DNA from: Tetranychus cinnabarinus | Lineage: Eukaryota > Arthropoda > Arachnida > Trombidiformes > Tetranychidae | Reading direction: 5' to 3' | NCBI GenBank assembly: GCA_022266195.1 | Contig: WHVY01000005.1 | Location: forward strand, 1,984,001-2,048,000 | DNA length: 64,000 nucleotides | Part shown: in pieces, positions 58,416 through 64,000 of the stretch | How the letters are laid out: each line of letters opens with the position of its first letter | How positions within the stretch are numbered: position 1 is the stretch's first letter | Program-made: the position numbers and the translations under genes | Notes under the pieces: model-generated | Told to the model about the DNA's origin: nothing | The model's input: the letters and a program-made list of their open reading frames with translations, nothing else | Database searches by the model: none

Positions 58416-60176
58416 TTAGGAGTTAGCCTTTACCAGGGCTGGCAAATTGCAAATGAACAGCATCATGTTGGAGCAAGTTTCAAGACAATACTGATAAAAT
58501 TGAGAAAATTAAGATTTCGTTTTCTTTCATCAAGTTCACTTGATTTACCTGAACAAATGAAAGGTTATCCATGATGAAAACGTCGCCAATCCAAAATCCA
58601 TTATTAGGAGAGTCTAATCTATTCAAAAGTTCCAGAAACTAGTGAATGATAAATGATCAATTTAGTGATTAGGTTAAGTTGGATGTTTCAACTTGAAATT
58701 ATGAGCAAAGTTTCATGTTATTTGAAGGTACAATTTGGAATGGAAAGATACAACATTAAAATAGAACTATTGATTCGTTTGATTCAATAGAATTTGTAAA
58801 AAGAATGTTTCTTTTTCGCTTATTTTAATGTTGGATAATTTCAATTGAAACCAATGTCAACATGAACAAACCTTTAGTTTAACTCGAAATGGTTGTTTGA
58901 AATTTTTTTGATTCAATTTATGATAAAATGAATAAGAATGTTTTAGCTACATTGGGAAGAGAAAAGTGAATCAGAAGCAAATAAAAAATGATCAAAGCTA
59001 AAACTGAATTGCATGGACTGAAGGTGATATACTGTGAAGGTGATTTACCTTTACTAATATTTTGGCGGCTAAATAAGAAGCTAGGCCTATCTGGAAAATG
59101 GTGTTAGAACCAATGATCCATAGTCCACGATCTGCTATGCCCATATCGAATAAGTTTAGATAAGAATAAAGAATGGTCACTTCACCACTAAAGCTAATCG
59201 CATAATAGCCAACGAAGAAAACGTATCTCAAAAGATTATTAATATAGTCCATTTCATTGAGAACTGTAACTTGTTTATGGTAAAGTCGATAAAATTGGTC
59301 AAAATTAATATTTGATAAACTTGAAATTTCATCAAAAACGGAATGGACTCGTTTGTTTAAATAACAGACTGACATGATAATCATGATAGCAAACCAAGCA
59401 ACTTGAGGAACAATGAAAATGATCGCTATAATTGATATTAATTGCCAGAAAACGAAACAAATGAAATACAAAGGACTTTGAATGGACAAGTAAGTCAATG
59501 GACTGTTGTATAGTAAATAGACATAACATGCAATCCAAATACTCGTCGGAATAATAGATGCACCTATTATTTGTCTTGAAAGGAATACAATTTGTTGTCT
59601 GAATTTCATTGAATGGTCAGTTTTCATGTTCAGAATTTTACTGGTAAATCCATGGATGCAAGCCTCTTCAATAACTTTGAACCAGGCAAGACTTCCATTT
59701 CGAGCTCGATAACAAGAAAAGGATCGAAAAGTTCCAAGACAGGTTATTCCGATGATGGATAATATTCCAATGGGATAACCATTGCTCCAACCGGATAAAA
59801 CATCACCTAAACAGACTAAAATGATTGAATCATTTATGAAATAATTGACAATCAGTCTAATTATTGTAAGATAGATGAAAAAGTCAACACTGATTGTTGA
59901 AATGGTAAACCATTTGGTTGGTTTCGATGAAATATCGTCGACATTTTGGTAGACAAGCAACAACTGGCCATAAAATATGAAAACTTTGATTGCTCGAGCA
60001 GCTTCAGAATGTTCAATATTAAGCGATGGCCAACCAATAATTGCGAAAAATAGTTTTTTCAATGGACTCTTTTTTTCCTCTTCAACTTCTGAAGTTCCAA
60101 CTTGAAAAACAATTTGATTCATTTTCAAAATTCCCAGAGAGACTATTTTCATCAGCTCATCAAGAGTTGAATACAA
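58416..60176 (-). CDS. Gustatory receptor family protein, 4 exons
   Basis: Minus-strand exons 59049-60176 (376 codons), 58872-58946 (25), 58549-58638 (30) and 58416-58490 (24 plus stop), all joined in phase 0; 455 aa. Exon 1 encodes an intracellular N-terminus and about six hydrophobic spans, ending ASYLAAKILVK. Exon 2 adds a basic intracellular loop ending RVKLK; exon 3 gives FLELLNRLD and GFWIGDVFIMDNLSFVQ; exon 4 a last membrane segment (YCLETCSNMMLFICNL). The order basic loop, FL..LN...GF..GD.F, final span is that of arthropod Gr receptors, which are seven-span ligand-gated channels with an inside N-terminus. The canonical TYxxVLLQF at the end is not present. Three phase-0 introns near the C-terminus fit Gr genes generally. 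Simple reading-through of exon 1 would lose the last membrane span. Confidence 0.85.
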
Positions 60177-62343
60177 TTTATATCAATTGCGATTGCTATT
60201 GAGCTGTCTTTAAAGTCATAACAGTTAGGGACATTATTTGCGTGATTCCTTAGATCGAAAGAAAATTAAAAATAATTAAATTAAATTTTAATTAGCATTC
60301 GAAATGCAAGTTCAACTATCAATTATTAATAAAATTGATAAGAAAACTATTCTTTCTCTGAATGCTACTTCAACATGAAACATAATTTGGATACAACTTT
60401 CAAATTATCCTTTAATGATTATTTCTGCAATAATGATGAAGTAAAATGGAAGCAGACTATCATTAAAATAGCCGTTCATCTTCTCGTGATGATATTATCC
60501 AAGAAATGCAGTGGAAATGAAAAATTCATCAAATTAAAGTAATAAAAGTTTCTATTGTTACAGTAAAATTTAGCCACTTCGATTTTTGCCGACAGTGTTG
60601 ATGAAGAATTGTAAATTTGATGATTTATTCCATGAATTTAATGCACTTAGAGTATTAATATCTTCTTTAGTTCAGTTACACTCAACCACTTGCAAGCTAA
60701 ACTCATTTTTAAAACTTGAATTTGTAGACAAAAATCTTTCCGAAAAAGTATCTATTAAGACTTTCAGTTGATCGAGATTATTCATGAGCTCAGTTAATAA
60801 TTTAACGTGATGATTCATGAACTCAATAGCTAAAGCTTAACCCATTCAGTTCTATTCACAAATGAAGTGACAAATTTTCCTCCCAGAGAGTCATTAAAAA
60901 TTTCAGATCATGTAGAAGGTTACGAACATTAGAAGAGCATCGACACGATCAACAAAATTCTCGATTGATACTAACTGTTATTTTTACTGGTTAACTATTT
61001 CAATACAATCATACATTTTGCGTGTTTCATTGCAAGTCCAGTCAACTCTAAGGTTTATCTTGGTCTTATTGACGATTGTTTGTTAAACTGTTTAAAATTA
61101 AGTGTTTTGGCCACCAAAAAAGCCAAGTAAATTCAAAAAGTAGACTTGATTAGAATCATAAACTTCCGGTTGAACATTTCAATATTAGGTGCGCTTTCAG
61201 CTGTAATTAAAATTTAATTGAAATTGATATTTAGATGTTTATTTTTTCTGCCTTTTTAGCTTGCAAATCTTTTGACTCGTATTTCCGGTCTGAACGTCGA
61301 TCCAACGGCAGTCCATCCATCTTTCTTCATCTCAAGTCTCTTCTTCTTCATCATCATCTTCTTGTTCGCCTCTCTTTCACAGGAAGTATTCCTGACTGCT
61401 TTAATGCCAAATGGCAAGTCAAGACTAAGAGAGCAAAAATAAGAAGGCAAAAAAAACATAAACATAAAGACAAATGTTGGATAAAGGTTACCCTTAAACG
61501 TGTTACAAGAAACAGCAGAAGCTCAAGACGCTCTGTTAACCTTGCGTAAACCTTGTGAACGAGCCTCTCTCCCTTAGCGATTGTCTTAGCCCACTCCCCT
61601 CACTCCTTGGAGGGCTGTAAAATCTTAATCTCATCTCGTAAGTCTGTGTATTGGCACAGCCAAAAAACGTTAAACTTTAACCAGCTTATGTACAGTTGAA
61701 TGAGGTGAGGAAAAAACAAAAGATAATTCAAGACGTTTTTTTAATGAAAACATCTCAAGTTACTTGATGTTTTTTTTGTTTTGTAATGACAATGGTGTAC
61801 AAGACAGCAAGTAAATCTACACCAATAACAATTAGTTGAACATTGAATTGACAATGTTTAACTAATGAAATGGCAAACATATTGAACAGTAAGTTAACAA
61901 ATAAGGGATTCAATTGATGGTCAAATTGGAAAGTTGCCAATACATGAATTCAATCATATTTTATTCTGATTTTACGATTTTTTGGCAAAACTGATAAAAC
62001 TTTCAAAATAAAGCTCATAAGTGAATATGAAGTACCTAATATGGTATATGCATTGGAATTTATGCCCAAAACAGAAACTTGAAATTGTTTTGAAATATCA
62101 ATGCAATTATCAGATTCGATTTTGGAACAATTCCTGGAAAGAGAGTCTTATCGTTGCTGATATCGTTAGGAAAAGAGTTACTTGTACAACGTGGATCAAC
62201 CATACAATGCAAATTAATCTAATCGTAAGTTTTCATATGACTTTGGTGTCGAAAGGAATATTCATAGATATGATTAGTTAATCCCATCATGAGATTATTC
62301 TTTCATCTGTTGGCAATGTGAATTCGACAAGTTTTGAATAGTA
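60177..62343. other. Intergenic with possible decayed coding traces
   Basis: No intact gene. Two short stretches read like protein but are interrupted: a minus frame at about 60610-60845 and a plus frame at about 62010-62180. A slightly GC-richer patch at 61250-61650 carries no recognised gene; a short hairpin (CCCTC..GAGGG) lies near 61598. Confidence 0.4.
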
Positions 62344-62349
62344 TATAAA
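62344..62349 (+). promoter_or_regulatory. TATA box of the His-rich secreted protein gene
   Basis: TATAAA inside GTATATAAAGATT, 85 bp before the ATG at 62429. The same context recurs at 63530-63540 before the paralog. Confidence 0.75.
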
Positions 62350-62428
62350 GATTCGGTGAAGCAAAGAATGCTATCAGTTAATGAAAACATAATTCAGTTT
62401 TTACTAACTAACTTGACCAAATAAAAAA

Positions 62429-62884
62429 ATGAAAACTTTGATTGTTTTAGTTGTTCTCTGCAGTGTTACTGCAATCCTTGCTGCCCCTAAAGACGAAGGA
62501 AAACATCATGAACCTCATCATGAGGAACACAAGGAGGAACACAAAGAAGGACACAAGGATGGACACAAGGAGGAACACAAGGGAGACCACAAAGGAGACC
62601 ACAAGGAAGAACATCATGAACATCACGAACATCATCATCCTGGACCAAAGCCTGGACCAAAACCTCCCCACGTTGAAATCGAGAAGAAGTTAGATGTCGT
62701 CATTGGTAAATTGGATGCAATCGTAAGAGCAATTGAGCGATTACACCCAAAGCCTAAGCCAACACCAAAGCCAACCACAGTTGCACCAACAACTTCTGCT
62801 CCAACAACTGCTGCACCAACTGCTGCACCTACAAGTGCACCATCAACCGAAGCACCTTCAGATGATTTAACCACTTTAGCATAA
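62429..62884 (+). CDS. Secreted His/Lys/Glu-rich repeat protein with Thr/Pro mucin-like tail
   Basis: 151 aa, single exon. The signal peptide MKTLIVLVVLCSVTAILAAP is followed by tandem H-K-E/D-rich tetrapeptide-like repeats (HKEEHKEGHKDGHKEEHK and similar, about residues 25-70) ending in His runs. A Pro/Gly linker PGPKPGPKPP leads to a short amphipathic helix (VEIEKKLDVVIGKLDAIVRAIERL, here in two parts, about 81-105). The tail is Pro/Thr/Ala-rich (TTVAPTTSAPTTAAPT), likely O-glycosylated. The His density suggests metal binding, but this is inference. A secreted mite protein of unknown role; saliva, cuticle or silk are options. A tandem paralog starts at 63634. Confidence 0.82.
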   Translation: MKTLIVLVVLCSVTAILAAPKDEGKHHEPHHEEHKEEHKEGHKDGHKEEHKGDHKGDHKEEHHEHHEHHHPGPKPGPKPPHVEIEKKLDVVIGKLDAIVRAIERLHPKPKPTPKPTTVAPTTSAPTTAAPTAAPTSAPSTEAPSDDLTTLA

Positions 62885-63531
62885 ATACTCCATTGAAGCC
62901 CTTTCAAAATCGGAAATATATTAAATTTGTGACCTAAGAGCTACAAGTTGACCTGAAAATGTCTAATTGTTTAGCAACGAAACTCAATCAATTATTCTGT
63001 TGATTCTAAATCATTTCTTCTGGGAATGATTAAGAATTAACATTTCTTGTCATTGCTTGTAATTTTTCAGTTAAAATAAAAATTAATCAATTCCTAACAG
63101 TTTATTATTAAATATGTTTACCCATAAAAACTTGTGTTATTGAATGAGATCAAGTAATAAGCCATTTTTGCCAATCAGGTTAATTAGTGATGTTTTAGCT
63201 TCAAAAGAAGACTTTGGAATTTTGGAATGCCAATACTTTAGATAACGTTGATTGACATTGAATTAATGATACTATTAATGTATCTAATAAACAATGAGCT
63301 CCTAAGTGATATTGAACTATCTGTTGAAAATAATTGTTGATCTAATCGCGAGAATCATATGAGTCCTGATTGTGATGATGGAACGAAGGGATACATAAAT
63401 GTGATTAATAGCCATTGATTAGTAATCCAAGTAATTACATTAAGATATGTTAATATCTAGATTAATTTGTCGCATGATGAGATCATTCCGTTACCTGTCG
63501 ACAGTGTAATTTGAAAAGCTTTTTTAGAGTA
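62885..63531. other. Spacer between tandem paralogs, with duplicated promoter
   Basis: Contains the 3' UTR of the first gene, AATAAA at 63075-63080, and from about 63472 a promoter region resembling that at about 62286-62350. Confidence 0.5.
63075..63080 (+). terminator. Possible polyadenylation signal of the His-rich gene
   Basis: AATAAA about 190 bp after the stop codon on the coding strand. Confidence 0.4.
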
Positions 63532-63537
63532 TATAAA
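63532..63537 (+). promoter_or_regulatory. TATA box of the second paralog
   Basis: TATAAA within GTATATAAAGATT, 97 bp before the ATG; same context as the upstream paralog. Confidence 0.75.
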
Positions 63538-63633
63538 GATTGAAAAAAGACTGAAGATGAAAATTGTTAATCACAATACATTTTGAGTTTGTACTAACTA
63601 ATATTAAATTAAATAATAAATTAATAAATTAAA

Positions 63634-64000
63634 ATGAAAACTTTGATAATTTTAGTTGTTCTTTTCTGTATCGTTGCAACTCTTGCAGCTCCAGACATCA
63701 AAAGATATAAGCGACGATCCTCATCATCATCAAGATCAAGACCTTCGTCAAAGTCGCCAAGTAAGACTCATACAACCCACCATGAATCGACTCATCATGA
63801 ATCAACTCACCACGGATCAAGTACAACTCACCATGAACCGAGTAAGACTCACACAGCTCACCATGAATCAAGCACAGATCTTCGCGAACCGAGTAAAGAC
63901 CGCCGTGAGTCAACTCACGAGGAATCAAGTCCATCTCAACATAAATCCAGCTCTAAACCTAAACCTAGTCCACAGCCCTTTAAGCCCAAACCTATTGGGC
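63634..64000 (+). CDS. Paralog of the His-rich secreted protein, Ser/His/Thr-rich, cut by window end
   Basis: Open to the window edge (about 122 codons seen). The signal peptide MKTLIILVVLFCIVATLAAP is nearly the same as the upstream gene, in protein and DNA. The body has changed: an Arg/Ser-rich start (RYKRRSSSSSRSRPSS), then imperfect repeats of the type STHHES and PSKTHTTHH, then a KPKPSP segment recalling the KPKPTPKP part of the first gene. The shared promoter and signal with diverged repeats mark a tandem duplication under fast repeat turnover. Function unknown; secreted. The stop codon is outside the window. Confidence 0.82.
   Translation, partial: MKTLIILVVLFCIVATLAAPDIKRYKRRSSSSSRSRPSSKSPSKTHTTHHESTHHESTHHGSSTTHHEPSKTHTAHHESSTDLREPSKDRRESTHEESSPSQHKSSSKPKPSPQPFKPKPIG

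Noticed and set aside
58356..58574. Plus-strand open frame reading AYWCFIYARLAGSRLG
   Set aside because: It is antisense to exons 3 and 4 of the gustatory receptor, which join in phase and supply the expected C-terminal blocks.
61235..61549. Plus-strand frame with Lys/Arg-rich end
   Set aside because: No family resemblance and a competing minus-strand frame; probably chance in a slightly GC-richer patch.
1..64000. CRISPR arrays, prokaryotic operons, rRNA genes, intact transposons
   Set aside because: No regularly spaced direct repeats, no rRNA-like stretches and no transposase or reverse transcriptase frames were seen; the window is eukaryotic nuclear DNA.

Overview
The window looks like nuclear DNA of a chelicerate arthropod, most plausibly a spider mite (Tetranychus-like). 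The DNA is AT-rich, introns are mostly short with clean GT..AG borders, and intergenic stretches carry many AATTG-type words. Conserved animal genes (Iswi, Sec15, COX10, SLC25A10, MLX, SPRTN, ISCA2) sit beside an arthropod gustatory receptor and several fast-evolving secreted proteins. The species call is inference; no search was possible.

Layout. 1-5.4 kb: no gene recognised. 5.5-8 kb: a seven-exon secreted M14 carboxypeptidase (+). 8.8-12.3 kb: Iswi chromatin remodeler (+). 12.9-14.1 kb: an intronless gamma-butyrobetaine dioxygenase-like gene (-). 15.2-18.0 kb: exocyst subunit Sec15 (-), head to head with COX10 (+, 18.4-19.7 kb) across a 405-bp shared promoter. 21.3-22.8 kb: CRAL-TRIO lipid-transfer protein (-). 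24.6-25.5 kb: low-complexity secreted protein (-). 26.9-28.6 kb: mitochondrial dicarboxylate carrier (-). 30.5-31.5 kb: MLX bHLH-Zip factor (-). 32.9-34.5 kb: SPRTN protease (+). 34.5-36.1 kb: a duplicated piece of the Sec15/COX10 locus fused in frame to ISCA2 (+). 36.8-37.6 kb: a second CRAL-TRIO protein (+). 38.5-51.2 kb: a large PDZ-domain gene (-) whose 5.8-kb intron holds a Gly/Ala/Lys-rich secreted protein gene on the other strand (42.5-43.5 kb). 54.0-55.3 kb: another secreted low-complexity protein (-). 58.4-60.2 kb: a four-exon gustatory receptor (-). 62.4 kb to the end: two tandem secreted paralogs (+), the second cut by the window edge.

Most striking point. A block from the first exon of Sec15, through the shared promoter and most of COX10 exon 1, was copied about 16.5 kb away and now forms the promoter and N-terminal 220-235 residues of the ISCA2 reading frame. 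The copy kept an open frame, lost the second half of the heme O synthase, retains a remnant of the Sec15 start, and shows tracts of near-perfect identity separated by diverged tracts, as gene conversion would produce. Both parent functions are mitochondrial (heme O synthesis and 4Fe-4S cluster assembly), so the result is a candidate chimeric mitochondrial gene under a duplicated COX10 promoter.

Other patterns. Several secreted genes have sharp TATA boxes, unlike the housekeeping genes, fitting high-output tissue-specific expression (cuticle, silk or saliva; inference). Several genes are divergent or nested, as expected in a compact genome.
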